64,000 bases of DNA from Bisporella sp. PMI_857 (GCA_021307315.1 JAJSPD010000008.1:620001-684000); one strand, 5' to 3'. Shown: positions 11,936 to 25,514, counted from the first letter of the stretch. Notes: a model not told the origin generated them from the letters alone. Numbers and translations are program-made.

Positions 11936-12919
11936 ACCGCATCAATATCCACAACACAAACATCTTATTCAACTGATGATCACGAATTTCCTTTGTTAGC
12001 AAGCGCCACGCGCATTATAAGGGCTTTTTTTTACGGGACCATAGAGGGGCAAATTGGGACGTGGACTGCATGGAAAGGTGGGACATGGAAAGGGAGGCGG
12101 TGTTCGGGACTCTAAATTGGGAATATATTATATGGAGCGAAGCGACTGCAGCATTTAAAACCGGAGTTTACACTATTGCGGAGGAGCATAATGGCGTTTT
12201 ATCGGGAATATCGAGCATCTATTACTTTCGTTTATGAGGAGAGGCACATGAGAACAGGAGGTCTTATCAGATCCACTCTCAGGAATGAAATTTTTAACTA
12301 CATTTGAGCTTCGTCCTTAGCTCGGGCTCCCTTGATCGTGACTCATTTGACCCTTTAATGTTGAGCCTTGAAAATTTTCGTCAGAGGGTGGAAGTGAAAG
12401 TCTGTAAGAGTTGAGGAAGCTAGTCTAGTAAGAGGGGTTGTATAGAAGTTGCGGTCGCTAAGAAAAGGGCTGAACTAAGCGAGGCTGCAGCACGTGATTT
12501 TTCATGATTTTTTTTCAGTAAAGTTTTGAAGCAGTCAACCTGTAGGATTAAACATTGAGTAAAAATATCTAGCCTAAACGTTTTTTTCACAGGAGTTACT
12601 GAGCAGAAGATAATGTTTTCAATAAGTTTCAAAGTATAACAGCCGAAGACGGCTTTGTATGAGGTTACGCGAAAATGTGAGGTCTTGAACCCCTTGCATG
12701 GATCAGCGTCATGGTTTGTATCACGTCCGATACTTTGACTTTTTGGATTTTTTTTTCGCTGTAGGACGATTGATCGGGAGCATATTCTAAGGAATGTAAC
12801 TTGGGTATTGATGTTCTTGCTTTGGGTTAGATGCGGGAGAACTGGAGAACTGGATGAATCTGGGAGGAGCCAATGGATGAGGGCCACGAGGTAGATTCAG
12901 GATGTCATGCGAGCAAGTG
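11936..12919. other. intergenic region, no gene recognised
   Basis: 3' region of the cyclin gene and downstream region of the minus-strand membrane protein. Open frames such as that at 12420-12887 on the minus strand show no domain and biased hydrophilic/low-complexity content only. Confidence 0.4.
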
Positions 12920-14120
12920 TGTCAGGGCTTCTGAGATGAGCTATGGTGATGAAGATATTCCGATAATTTATAATTTTCTTTAGAGGTAACGCTCTGAAGC
13001 CATGTGTCAAGCTTGCCATGGAGTAACTTTTGACCGAACAGGATGAAAGTATTGATAACGGCTCCAATAGCGACCATAGCGATTGGGTAGCAAGTGAGCA
13101 AGATCCTGTTGGCGATGATGGAGTTGCCGAAGAGGAAGCATTGCAATATCGTGAGAATGCCGAATCTGTCACGAGGAGCGTGATGACCGCGAAGGCGAGG
13201 AATGTGTTTGTCATTAGGTTGCAATTCCTCTCCAGGCAGACTGGAAACCTCTGACCGTTGGTAGAGGATGAGAGTTTTGCCGTGCACCTAATTGTCCGTT
13301 TAGACAAAGGGAGCAGGATGTGCTTGATTAGTAGAACGGCTCGAAGTTATTCATTTGGAATGCGGGTTATCTGATTCATTGTGAGTGAGGCAATATTTCT
13401 GAGGGTATGGTGAGGGTGGATTTGTTGACTATTTGCTGATGATTGATGTTGGCGATGCTGTGGTGAGCAGGCTGATTGATGAGGGTGCAGAGCTGCGTTG
13501 CATGCCTCAGATTTCTAGGTAGAGAATTATGGTTAAGATCTCTTCAGCCTTATGTCTTGTGATTTAGCGATTATTGTAGAACTCTGGATGGTAAGGTATG
13601 GAAAGGCTGGCTTGCGACAGCTAATGTAGTTGCAAGAAAATGTACTCTTCAACAGTGCTTGAAAATGAAAACGGAATGAGGATCAAAGACTCGGGGGATC
13701 CACTAGATTCATGTAAACTCAACCATAGATAGAGTGCATGCCGGTATGAAAGACCTAGAACGAAACAGCTTAACACATCACTTAAACTCTGCACAAATGA
13801 AAGCAACGAAGCGATGGTATTGGTGCGCCAAAAGTGCATCATAAGTACTTGGTTCTCGATCTGTGAGTCATAGTGTTTGTTGAAAGCAAGCAAGGTGAAT
13901 AGGAGAGCTATTGTAGCAGTAGAAATAAAATCCTCATGAGATGCGAGGTTACACACGAAAGAAAGATCAATGCATGATTCCTTCACCAGAAATATCTCCT
14001 GATTACGTGATACATCCTTGGCACTCAGTCCCGCTGTTTCCGCTAGCTTGTTGGCCAGAGGCGACCGGTTCGTCATCAGCACTTTCTGGACGCTCCATTA
14101 TCTATAGTTTACAGCAAACA
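12920..14120 (-). CDS. uncharacterised multi-pass membrane protein, frameshifted (limits approximate)
   Basis: I do not recognise the family. On the minus strand several open segments carry hydrophobic helices that look like one gene read in shifting frames. The first segment (13621-14082) contains HEDFISTATIALLFTLLAF and FVQSLSDVLSCFVLGL. The second part (12922-13307) has LMTNTFLAFAVITLLV in one frame and, directly after it in another, FGILTILQCFLFGNSII followed by LLTCYPIAMVAIGAVINTF, then a polar tail SVTSKENYKLSEYL. That gives at least four transmembrane segments. The switch near 13,160 is a single-base event; 13,310-13,620 may hold introns or a loop. Start and exon limits are uncertain. 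Separate small genes cannot be excluded. Confidence 0.4.
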
Positions 14121-14412
14121 TATTCCCATCCGGACTCCATTCACGCTCAGTCGCCAGTTCGGATCATTCATCATTCTTTTTCTGCATTCTCTTGAGGATT
14201 CATTGTTTCTGCTCTTCGCAATCAGTCGCGGGCAACTAACGTCTCGGCGCATGCAATCTTAAGACAACGAGCATCTTGTCATCATCTTCCACAATTAGGT
14301 TCAAATCGCGCAGTTACGAGTTCGAGGACTAAAAGCACAGGTGGATCTGTGGTTTTGTCTTTGCAAACGCACTGCCTCTTAGTTTATATCCTGAGGAGCG
14401 CCTATAATCGCA

Positions 14413-16259
14413 ATGTCGAAGGTTATACGAAGTGTCAAAAATGTTACAAAAGGATACAGTAGCGTCCAGGTCAAGGTTCGAAATGGTGAGGAACACGTCA
14501 ACCCATGCGCAAATGACTGATAATTGTATAGCTACCAGCAATGATCCTTGGGGTCCAACAGGGACGGAGATGAGCGAAATAGCTCAGATGACCTATAGCG
14601 CGTATGTATTCTCTTATGGCGATGCGTGACGGTCGTAGACCCTATAAGTCTAGGGAAATCTCTGCTGATATGGAAAATAGGGGAGCCGAGTTCGCAGAGA
14701 TTATGGATATGATAGATAAACGTCTAAACGATAAGGGCAAAAACTGGCGACATGTTCTGAAAGCTCTTAAGGTTCTGGATTACTGTCTCCACGAAGGCTC
14801 CGAATCAGTCGTCACATGGGCACGCAAGAATATCTACATCATCAAGACGTTGAGGGAATTTCAGTACCAGGATGAAGATGGCCGTGATGTGGGAAACAAT
14901 GGTGAGGAGATCTCATCATTTAATGATGCATCTGGCTAACAATATTCCAGTCCGTGTCTCCGCGAAAGAGTTAACATCCTTAATTCTTGATGAGGACAGA
15001 CTACGAGCTGAGCGAAGCGATCGAAAAACTTGGAAGCAGAGGGTACAAGGCCTTGACGATTCAGAGCAACCCCATGAGCGTCCGCGGCGGGAGCGGGAAC
15101 GGCCTCATCGGGCGCAGCGTGCAGACGAAGAGGATGCAGAATATAAATTGGCCATCGAAGCAAGCAAGTACCAGGAAGAAGAAGATCGGAAGAAGCGCCA
15201 AAGCCGAGGAGGAGAGCCAGAAGATGACGATCTAGCCAAGGCACTCAAGCTTAGCCGTGAAGAAGAAGAGCTCCGTCGACGGGAATTGGAAGAACAGAAT
15301 GTCATCTCACTGTTTGATGATGATCCCATCCAGACTGCTCAACCAACCGGGTTTAACCAAGGATATCAGCAACAGCCAGCAGTGGACTGGTCAGGTAATC
15401 CTGTTGACCAGAACATGCAACAGCAGCCGACAGGCTACAACATGTACTCTCAACCTACCGGCTTTCAACCTCAGCAAACTGGCTATCAGAACGGCTATGG
15501 AGCTAATGGATTTGGCGCACAGCCAACCGGATTTGACCTTACGGACAGCAACAGCAACAGCAACAGCAGCAGCAATTTCAACCGCAATCAACTGGCTACA
15601 ACCCGTATGCTCAACAGAGCCCTGGTAGTTTTCTACAACAACCTGAGCCAATTATTCCTCAAAACACCAATAATCCTTGGGCAACGAGTAATGCCTCGGC
15701 CATGGCAATGAAACCCACACCTACAGGTTCTAATAACCCATTTGCATCATCATTCTCCAGGCCCAGCTCAACCCCAGCGAAACCGACACTTTCTACATTA
15801 GCTGAGCAACAGACAGCGACAAATTTTAACAATACTCCATCTGCATTTAGCCCTATTTCACCCCAACAGCAAGCTCAGCCTCAGAAGGAAATGAATCCAC
15901 ATGAAGCCCGACTTAATGCACTTCTGGCTAGTGGGGATGGTATGGATACTTTCGGAAATACTGGCAATCTTCGTATTCCAGCTCAGCATACTGCTCCAGG
16001 AACTTTTGTCAATAGTGCTGGAGCGGGTTTGGGCAGAATCCACGAGCAACAGACCGGCACCAACCCCTTCTTGCACAACCAGTATACAGGTATGCCTCAG
16101 ACGAGCTATGGCCAGGGTAGTCATCAGATTCCAGCTGCAACTGGTCCTGCAGGAATGTCCAATGGTTATGGATTTGGTGCCCAGCAACAGTCAAACAATC
16201 CATTTGGTCAACGGCCACAGCAAGGTCAAGGTGGTGGTCAGGATCTCATACAATTTTAG
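14413..16259 (+). CDS. ENT1: epsin (ENTH-domain endocytic adaptor), one frameshift
   Basis: Clathrin adaptor that bends PI(4,5)P2 membranes and recruits ubiquitinated cargo. The ENTH domain starts at the first codon (MSKVIRSVKNVTKGYSS) and includes ATSNDPWGPTGTEMSEIAQM, EIMDMIDKRLNDKGKNWRHV and LKALKVLDYCLHEGSESVV. Three introns fit exactly: 14486-14531, 14602-14680 and 14902-14950. Two ubiquitin-interacting motifs follow (EDAEYKLAIEASKYQEEED and EDDDLAKALKLSREEEEL), then a Gln/Pro-rich tail with PTGF/PTGY repeats, NPF motifs (NNPFASS, TNPFLHN, NNPFGQR) for EH-domain partners, and a C-terminal DLIQF like a clathrin box. One base is missing near 15,538: reading on gives DPYGQQQQ and a poly-Gln tract, whereas the given frame runs off as DLTDSNSNS. 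Yeast has two paralogues, so Ent1 versus Ent2 is arbitrary. Confidence 0.93.
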
Positions 16260-16833
16260 AGGCATGATATGCATGGTGTGAATAGGAGATAGGTCATTCA
16301 TTGCGATTCATTGGGAGGCTAAACTTGCGCACTTATATTTCCTTAAGCAGGCGTGCAAATGGTATACTTCTTGTGTAGTCACGGCTTATAAGGCGTGACT
16401 ATTCATTGCCGGCTTGGGGAACTTGATTGTACTGTCATTACTAGAGATGCGAGGTGGACCGATCCACAACGTATATCAATGCGAGCATTTTTCTTTCCAC
16501 TATTGGGAGTGATTCGTTGTGGGTGGTGTAAGTTATCGCCATCTGGCTGGAAATGGATGGTTAAGTGGTAAAATGGGCATATAGAATTTGACCTCAGGGA
16601 ATCATTGCTTCATTAGATTTGACCAGCTGGGAGTTGTGTAGTCTGATTGTTCCAGAGATTAATGCATGCTTGTGAATTTGTAACTGAGAAACTCCCGACT
16701 CCTCGCTCCCATAAACCAAATACTTGACAGGTGAGTTAGAACACTGGAATCGATCCTCACCTTCCTTTTATTGCCCTTAGAATCAGAACCAGCACTTTCC
16801 CCCGATATAGTCTCCGGAACTGATAACAGTCGC
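16260..16833. other. convergent intergenic region
   Basis: Space between the 3' ends of epsin (plus) and centrin (minus). No gene or terminator motif was identified; it should contain both polyadenylation regions. Confidence 0.5.
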
Positions 16834-17617
16834 TCATCCCATACATATTGCAACAAACTCTTCCCTCCCCACCCCCCTTTCCCCTCTAAGTCAAACTCCT
16901 CAATCATAGCAACTAATTCCTCCTCCTCGAGCCCCTCTCCCAACTCCCTTGCTACCCTCCTCAGATCCTCCAAACTGATCATCCCTTTATCATCCGTGTC
17001 AAACAGCGCGAAAGCCCTTAATATCTCATCCCGTGGATCGCGCTCCGAGATCAAGCGCGCTGCCACCGTTTGGAAACCAGGGAGCGTCATCATCATGCGT
17101 CCTGGCGGGATCGGCGGCGGGTTCTGTGGTTGGCGCTGATTTGAGGAGGCGGATGGCTGGGATGGGGAGACGCCGTGTGCGGTGAGGAGAGAGAGAATTT
17201 CTGGTTTCGGGAGGTCAAACCCGAGGGCCTTGAGGGCGACTTTGAATTCGTGGTAATCTATCCTTTGGTCTTTGTCTAGGTCGAACAGTGCAAACTATGC
17301 CTTCGTTAGCGCCTGCCATAAACTTCAAATTTGAATGAGGCAAAGCGAAGAGATTCAGGGTCTCATACAGCTTCATTGATCTCTTCGCGCTGTTCGTCGG
17401 TCAATGCATTCAGCGGGTTAGAGGATCCAGCTTGCTGTACTTGTGCCTCTCGCTGCGCACGCTCTCTTTCCTGCCTTTCTCGCTCTAGACGTGCGGTTTC
17501 TCGTGTAGATGTCGCGCCAAAGCCGGCGGGCGCATTGCGCTCTGGGAGTTTGCCATGGACCGTGTTGGGGTATGGCCTGTTTGGGAAAGCCGGGTGAGTC
17601 TGTGATGTTGATGCCAT
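16834..17617 (-). CDS. CDC31: centrin (Cdc31-like EF-hand protein), one frameshift
   Basis: Calcium-binding protein of the spindle pole body and, with Sac3/Thp1, of nuclear-pore mRNA export. Start at 17617 (MASTSQTHPAFPNRPYPNTV), then a charged helix and LTDEQREEINEA. An intron at 17295-17368 joins to FALFDLDKDQRIDYHEFKVA, the first EF-hand, followed by LGFDLPKPEI, a Pro/Gln insertion, ERDPRDEILRAFALFDTDDK, and the last EF-hand MIEEFDLEGKGG. The final VGREEFVAICMG is in another frame and ends at 16834-16836; one missing C in the plus-strand C6 run near 16,872 explains it. An in-frame Met 21 codons upstream (17680) is less likely as the start. EF-hand loops 2 and 4 look weakened (GKGG in place of acidic ligands), as is usual in Cdc31 relatives. 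Confidence 0.88.
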
Positions 17618-18460
17618 TGAATTTGAAATTAGAAACTTGAGGAGAGGCGGGAAGGAGCAATATTTTCTATCTTTGAGCAATTGACAATACGAAGTTCTTT
17701 GTCGTGTGAACGGTTATGGGTTGGAATAACGGACGCGTTGTTTCGCGTTGTTCGCGATTTGCCAAGCCACTTTATTTTTTAACAATGTTTCACATTTCAC
17801 TACGATTGGACTTGGATGATTTTACTCAATGAGCTTGGGAAAGACATAAGACCTATGAATACAAACGCAAAGCCCCTCAAATATTGTGAAGGCTGCCTTG
17901 TAGCCTGAAATTATTGGCTTAGGCCATGACAACCATTCCCTTCCCTCAGGCAGCAATCAGTTCGTGACTCTTGTGGCGATAAATTACTGTGTTTGGAAGC
18001 ATGTACTCCTTTTTGACTCACTTTTTTTCTCCAACAGAGATAATTATTCTGCTAAGCCTATGAACTTCCGCTAGGCACCATTCATTAATATCACGTGAGA
18101 CGAAGAGCTGCCTTATGCCCCAGCCGATTGGTTGATGCGAACAGCCTCTCAAAAAAGCTAAGCGGACTCTCGTCAACGACACCTCCACGCGCTTTCCATA
18201 CAAATTCCCCTGTCTGCAAACCACTTTCGATTCTTCATCGCAAAGCCATCCTCGATTCTCGGATACGCTTTTCTTGTTCGCTCATTACGTCTTCTAATGT
18301 TTGCGCCAGCTTCATAGCTTCGAGCGCGATCTTCATTTTATTGCAGCGCGTTCCCGCGTCACTTTTTCTCAGATCTGTACAAAACATCCACGATAGCTCG
18401 CCGCGCCGTGAACCCTACAACCTAACGAGCCTGCCGTATCGGCAGACGGCAACGATCACG
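17618..18460. promoter_or_regulatory. divergent promoter region of centrin and nucleoporin genes
   Basis: 843 bp between the start of centrin (minus) and of the nucleoporin precursor (plus). Both products work at the nuclear envelope. A frame open from 18095 runs in phase into the nucleoporin start but its sequence is not nucleoporin-like, so I treat it as chance. Confidence 0.45.
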
Positions 18461-21400
18461 ATGTCGGGCTTCGGGTTTGGCGGAGGCTTCGGCCAGAATA
18501 ATAATCAAACTCAGAACACCTTTGGTGGATTTGGTGCGAACAACACAAACGCAACTTCTGGTGGTAGGTCACTTCTCTTCTCTACATATATTTGTCGCCA
18601 GGCGCTTCTTCTAGACGATGGTACTTGGCACTCAGCACGAATCCATGACTTACTCGAATATTTGTTTCCGTCACAGGCTTCGGAACCTCAGGAACAACCC
18701 CTTTTGGTCAGAGCAATACAAATACCGGAGGCAGTATCTTTGGTGGTGGTGGTGGTACTACTGGAGGTTTTGGCGGAGGTACGTTTGCCATCTCTGCCTA
18801 TATCACTCTTCTGGAGTTGCGCTCCACGTTGGCGCCTTGTGGTATCGGTTGATCTTCACAACCCATCCTGCATAATTTGTTATTCGACCTACCTTATCAA
18901 TATATAATGGAAAATGCCAATTGTAGAAGTCACGGAAGCACGCAACAGAAACACGAGAGGAAACAGAACCTATTGAAAACTTTTTGCTAACAGATCTATT
19001 AGGCTTCGGAACACCAGCTAGTACCGGGGCATTCGGTGCAGCAAAGCCATCTCCGTTCGGATCAACTGCTACAACTTCGGGTGGCGGCCTATTTGGAAAC
19101 AATACTGCTACGGCAGGCTCAGGTGGATTTGGAAGTGGAGGATTCGGCACGGCTGCTACCAACACAACATCTGCATTTGGAGGTGGAAATACTGGAGGTG
19201 GATTATTCGGAGGCAACAAGACTGGCTTTGGAACATCGTCAAGCACCCCTGCTTTTGGCGGTGGAACCAGTGCCTTTGGGGGCGGGACGACTAGTGCTTT
19301 TGGAGCTCCGGCATCTACAGCTTTGGGTGGAAATGTAGGCGAATGTCAAGGTACTGCAAGTACTGCATTTGCACCATTCATTGAGAAGGAGCCGAACAGT
19401 ACCTCCAATCAGCAAAACTCATTCCAGAGCATCAGCTTCATGGACCCATACAAGAAGTTTTCACCTGAGGAGCTAAGATTAGCGGATTATGCTCAAGGTC
19501 GACGATATGGTAATCAGAGCAATCAGCCTGGAGCATTTGGCGCAACTAACTTTGGGGGATCGTCTTTTGGTTCTAATAATCAGGCCACTGGTGGCTTTGG
19601 CCAAACTCAACCGGCAAGCACTGGCCTGTTTGGTGGAACGTCTGGAGGATTCGGCTCAACGCAGCAGACGAATAATGCATTTGGTGCTTCGAGCACACCT
19701 GCCTCCACTGGCCTCTTTGGAGCCGCGAAACCAGCGACGGGGCTCTTTGGCGCTTCCGCCCAACCTACCACAGGCGGTAATTTGTTCGGTGGAGGAAGTG
19801 CCTTTGGAGGCTCAACTACTGGAGGCTTTGGTACCCAAAACCAACAAAATGCTGGGTCATCACTATTTGGAGGAAATAATAATGCTACAGCGAATAAGCC
19901 ACCGTTCAGCTTCGGATCTACACCGGCTTCAAGCGGAACGGGATTTGGCTCAACGGCTGCACCATCGGGGGCTTCGGAAGTGGAATGGCCTATTTGGCAA
20001 CAATAATGCGCAACAGAATACCACTAGTGTTTTCGGAGCTGCACAGCAGCAACCAGCTGCGAATAATCCATTTGGAGGTAGCGCCGGTTTTGGTGCGACT
20101 GCGCAGCAACCAGCAAATTCACTTTTTGGCAACGCTGCACAGAAGCCTGCAACAGGACTCTTCGGACAACAACCTGCTGCAACCACAAACACAGGTCTGT
20201 TTGGGTCGACTTCAAACGTAGCTTCTACCAATCCTTTCGGAGCTTCCGCGACCAACCAGCCATCCACAGGCTTATTCGGTGCAGCAAAACCAGCCACAAG
20301 TGGTACAAACTTATTTGGTGGCGCCGGTACTACTGCCAACACTGGGACTGGCCTTTTCGGAGGAGGTGGATTTGGCGGCCAAAATCAAAATCAGCAGCAA
20401 CAACAACAGAGTACTGGGCTCTTTGGCGGCTTAGGTAACAATAACCAGCAAAAGCCAGGTCTGTTTGGCGCGACGCCACAACAACAAACTGGGGTTGGCC
20501 TCTTTGGAGGTCAATCAACTCAGCAACCAGGGTTGTTTGGAGCAAACAATACAATTCAACAGCAACAGCAACCCCAGAACACATTATTCGGAGCTAACAG
20601 CTCGCTTCTTGGAACATCCCAGCAAAATCAGCAGGCGCCACAAACCTTCACAGCATCTATTAGTGATCCCGGAGCTTACGGTAATAACTCACTGTTTGCT
20701 AGTTTGATGACAGCCGAGAATAAGAACCCAGGTCCGCTAGCTACCCCTCTATCGAGATCAGCTACAAAAAAACCAGCAGCTGTTCCAATCTATAAATTAA
20801 ATCCAGCCACATCTTCTAGATTTAGCACTCCTGCGAAGTCGCGAGGCTTTGGATTTTCTTACAGCACCTATGGCTCACCAGGGAGTGCTACGAGCACGGC
20901 TAGCACGCCAGGTAATCTCAATACCAGCCTCCTTGGTGGTAGCATTAGCCGAGGTCTTAGTAAGAGTATGTCTACAAGTAGCCTTCGTCGCAATTTTAGT
21001 ACCGAAGATAGCATCCTGGCACCAAGTGCTTTTTCATCAAGCCCCAGCGCTCGGCATTATGGGAGTACCGGCAGTATCAAAAAGCTGGTTATCAATCGAG
21101 GTCTGCGCAATGACTTGTTCTCTCCGCCTCAGCAATCTCAACCACAACCAACCACTCCTAATAATGGCGGTATTCTGAAGAAACGAGATCTTTTGACGCT
21201 AGCACCATCTCTTCGGTCCCAAATGGAACCTCAAATGGTACATCTAGTCTTTGAAGCAGGTCCAAAACACATCGAATCCCAGCGCACAAGAGCTCGGTTA
21301 CCTTCGCCCATCAGCTTCCACAAATGGTGCAGGTCCAAGTGGCAGCACTAATTCGCCGGAAATGGAGCAAGTTAGAGGAAACGAGCTTGCCATTGTGCAT

Positions 21401-24400
21401 GAGGAAGACAACACCGCTCCATCAAATCTCCCAACTAAGTTAACCAGCAACCCTCTCAGTCAAGACGATCATGAACCTGGAGAGTATTGGATGAAACCCA
21501 CGTTGGCAGAGATCGAAAATATGGATCGTTCTCAGCGGAAGGCTGTTGTAGGTTTCACAGTCGGACGCGAAGGTGTCGGTCAGGTCACATTCAAGGAACC
21601 TGTTGATTTCACCAAGGTCGATCCTCGCAAAATCTTCAACGAGATGTTGTTCTTGAAGTACGATCTTGTACGTGTATCCTGTTCAGTCCAAGAAGCCACC
21701 TATGGGACAAGGCCTCAATGTACCTTCGAGGATTTCATTGATGAATTCATGGCCTCGCAATTCAAGCTCACGCACAGATAAGAATGGGGCAGGATCGTCA
21801 CGGTTGAAGAAGCATGTTGCTCGTCTTCAAAAAGTCCCAAACACCACGTTTGAGAGCTATGATGAGAACACTGGCACATGGTCTTTCTCAGTTGAGCATT
21901 TCACGACCTACGGACTGGATTATGATGAGGATGAGTCTGAGGACGAGTTTGGGCAGAGCACCTTGAGTGCGCCTCCTGATACGCCAACACCTAAGAGTCG
22001 TACACCAAAGGCCCATGCTTTTGAGGACTCTTTTACGTCCACTTCGCAAGTCACAGAGTCTGAACCTGAAGATACCTTTGATTTCCGGCACAAGAAAAAG
22101 GCTCTTCCTGGTGCATTTGATGACCAAGAGCTTTTCTATGACGATGAGGAGATGGATACTCCGTACGAAGAGGATACTCAAGAGGAGTCTTTTTTAGATG
22201 AGCGCTCCGTGGGTTCACAATCCGAGGATGGCATCGACGAGCCAATGGAACATGCCGATACTTTGGAATGGGGATCTGTCAATGTGAGGATAATGAGATG
22301 GCGGGCTCGTTTCCACAAATTGGCGATACCGCGGAGCTGGAATATGATGACTCGCACGGGGAAGAGGACATGGATGTGGTAACTGAAATTCCTGGAGGAA
22401 GCACGATAGCAAGACTGAGAGCTTTGAAAGAGGGAACACCAGTGAAGCGCAAGTTCACCGCTGGTGATGATTGGGCCAGCACGCTACAAACTACTATTAG
22501 TCCAAAGAAGCAGGAATCGCGCACTGCTGAAGAGTTTGATTGATTTCCATGGTAACGATTCGAGGCTAGGTGCAGATCCTATTCCTGTTCCTAGAGCCAG
22601 AGTTGTTTCGGATGGTCGCGGATTCGCAACGAGCATTGATTTGATGAACTCTTTGTTCAGCCAAACGGGAAGTCCAACTAAAAAATTGCAAAAGGCACCA
22701 GCTCAAGCCAAGGGGATTCGAGGTTCGTTCTTCTTTCTGATCTTGATATTGTGGTATACACAAATTAGGGCCGTCGTTGAGCCAAATCATGTATGTAGCA
22801 GACTAATGGAACAGTTTACTGAGACTTTTGTGTAGTGGCCATATTCTAAAAGACCCAAAACAGCTGATGGCAACACCGATATGTCTAATAGCGACCGTGC
22901 ATTTCACGATTCAATGAAACCTAGTTGGGGACCAGATGGGATATTGGTCTACGCCGCTCCGTCGGGTACAAAACCTCTTGGGAGATCCTCACGCGCATTG
23001 CGCAATGGTCTTCTGGAAGACTCGAAGGCGGTAGTCGTATCTGAAGGCAGAGATATCGTGACTACCAGATTCTCAAATGAGGTAAGTGATCACGTCTGGC
23101 AAATTTTAAAATACAAATCATCTGATATAAAATTAGGCTGCAGCAAATGCAATCAAAAAGCAGATTGATGTGACGGTTATCGACGAATGTGATGGCATTC
23201 CATTCGCATGTTTACCAGAAGGCCTCTGTTTGTTCGACTTCATTGACGATCAAACCACTCCATCCCACGAAAAGCTTGTCTGGCAGCTAGCGAGCGTTTT
23301 GTGGGATGAAATCGATATCCCGGCGACACTAGAAAGTGTTCCTCAAATTGTTGACCGTCTGCGCAAAGAAAAACTCTCGGCATTCTGGGAGAAGCTTGTT
23401 GACAGTGCATCGATCAAGAACACTTCCCTGGCTAGATCCAATGAAGAGAAAGCTATTGTTCTCTTGCAGGCCACCGAATTGCGGATGCCTGTGGTCACCT
23501 TCTCGCTGGCAAGAATTTCCATCTAGCAACACTCGTGGCTCTTGTTGGCGGAAGCAAAAGCACCAAACAGGATATACGCGAGCAGCTCGATAATTGGCAA
23601 ACGACCAGATTTACTTCAGAAATTAGTCTTCCTATTCGAGCTATTTATGAATTGCTTTCAGGAAATGTCTGTAGGTGCGAGGGAACTAAGGCGATGATCG
23701 AAGATCGTGTTGATGGCTTCACAATTTCGGAGGAATTTGGCTTAGATTGGCGGCAGGCGTTTGGTCTTCGCCTTTGGTATACACTTGATGCTGAAGATGA
23801 GATTAAGGATGCGGTTCACGGATTTGCTAAAGATCTTGCTAATAATGTCGAGTCTGTCACACCTCAACCATGGTATGTCGAGCAGAACCAGACCACTTTT
23901 TGGAATGATCCGGACCTGGAATATCGCGAGGACTTGCTGTGGGGCCTTCTCAAGCTCTATACGTATGATGATTCTGATCTTGAAGCAATCATTCGCCCTG
24001 AGAATTCTCAGCTATCACCACTCAATGCTCGACTCACTTGGCAGCTCAGCCAAGCCCTTCCTGCCTTTGGCAAAGGATACCACGAAGATGCTGAGGACAA
24101 ATCAGATCAGATCACCTTGACATTTGCTTCCCAGCTTATCAATGAGGGAAGCTGGCTCGAAGCAGTTTTTGTACTTCTCCATCTGACAGATGGCACTGCT
24201 CGTGCAAAGGCAATCCAAACTCACTTAGCTCGTCATGCAAGTCGAATCGGACCTGAGGACAGCCCAAGCTTTGTCAAACTGATCCAAGATTTTCATATTC
24301 CAGCAACATGGATCTGGGAGGCCAAGGCACTTTTCTTGCGAAGTGTCAAGAAGGATCCTAAAGGAGAGGTTGATAGTCTGCTGAAGGCGGGTCTGTTTGA

Positions 24401-24905
24401 AGAAGCCCATCGCACCTTTACTAAGGAGGTCGCTCCGAAGACAGTCATTGAACGAGACTACGATACTTTGCGATCACTTTTACGTCGGTTCGAAAACAAG
24501 GAGAACGCCATTTCAGAATGGCACCTAGGAGGGGAAATATATGCTGACTTTCTCGACCTGCTTAATAGCCTGAGACTTGGTCATTCCACCGACTCCTTAG
24601 TTCTACAGCGATTGCTTGCTAGCCTTCCAGCGGTCATTCAAGAGTCACGCCATCCCGATTTCATGGAGACTGTGGCGATTGAGATCATCAGTGCAGAGGT
24701 TGCGAAGGCTGTAGTTACGATGGGGAAATACGGCGAGGTTAGTACTTTGGATTCCCCAATCCAGATAACTCTCAACTAACAATCACTGTAGAAGCAAGAT
24801 CTACCGAAGATCTTGAACCTTCCGTTAACGGAGGACAAGTATCTGAAGCACACTGTTGATTTGAGCCTGGGGTACTATCGAGAGCTTATGGCTGGAGGAA
24901 AGTAA
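18461..24905 (+). CDS. NUP145: Nup98-Nup96 precursor nucleoporin (NUP145/SonB), many frameshifts
   Basis: Precursor that cleaves itself into a mobile FG nucleoporin (Nup98/Nup145N) and a Y-complex scaffold protein (Nup96/Nup145C). Exon 1 starts MSGFGFGGGFGQ. Introns fit at 18564-18676, 18779-19002, 23082-23136 and 24738-24791; a further one at about 22723-22835 has plausible GT-AG ends but the wrong phase as given. GLFG/FG repeats run from about 18,470 to 20,620, interrupted by a GLEBS motif (SISFMDPYKKFSPEELRLAD, about 19,413-19,505) for Gle2 binding. The autoproteolytic S59 domain has EYWMKPTLAEIENM, FTVGREGVGQVTF and the cleavage site EHF|TTYG at 21897-21905. The Nup96 part has SRALRNGLLEDSKAVV and a long helical domain ending LSLGYYRELMAGGK. 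Frame breaks occur near 19,962, 19,983, 21,188, 21,251, 21,674, 22,285, 22,520 and 23,468, mostly one missing base. Confidence 0.93.
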
Positions 24906-25514
24906 GGGGGGTTTTCACCTTTTTCTGATATGAGTGTTAATTGACGCCGAACAAAAAAATGCAATACCCTGGCATTGGTGGAGGATATGATGCGGAATGA
25001 ATGAGGATAGCGAGCAAGGAACAAAGCCTTGAGGATCATGAATAATTGTAGAATAGAAACAAGCATAGCCCCCCCGTATAGCATAGCATAGCATTTAGCA
25101 TCGAGGACAAGCAGGGCGGTCCGAGGTGAAAAATTCCGACGTTAGGATAATTTGATTCTGAATCGAGTTTGATATAATTTATGATTTGTTCTTGTTCTCG
25201 TTCTATAGATGTATCCATAGGTATCGCTGAGCATCCGTTTGGGGTTTCTTTTCTGGTGAGAGAACATGCATAGTTAGAGAAGGAAGATCGAGGTAATGTA
25301 TCGTAGTAACCAAACACACACGGAAGCTATATATCACTAGATAAGAAAATGGAGAATCAGGAGTTTCTGATACATATTTATATTCTCGTCTACCATCCCA
25401 ACCCAGCCGATGAATGCCATCATATACAAAACCCAACCTTGAACGCCATCTATTTATACCTACTTACTTATTCATTGCTATCATATCGTCATCCAACCTC
25501 GTTTGCCCCCATTA
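24906..25514. other. convergent intergenic region
   Basis: 3' regions of the nucleoporin gene (plus) and the conserved membrane protein (minus). A TAGCA-repeat (AGCATAGCATAGCATTTAGCA) lies near 25,080. No gene seen. Confidence 0.45.

Noticed and set aside
18095..18460. Open frame in phase with the nucleoporin start, giving a 122-residue N-terminal extension
   Set aside because: It is not FG-rich, and the conserved nucleoporin start MSGFGFGGGFG is at 18461. The open frame is probably chance in the promoter.
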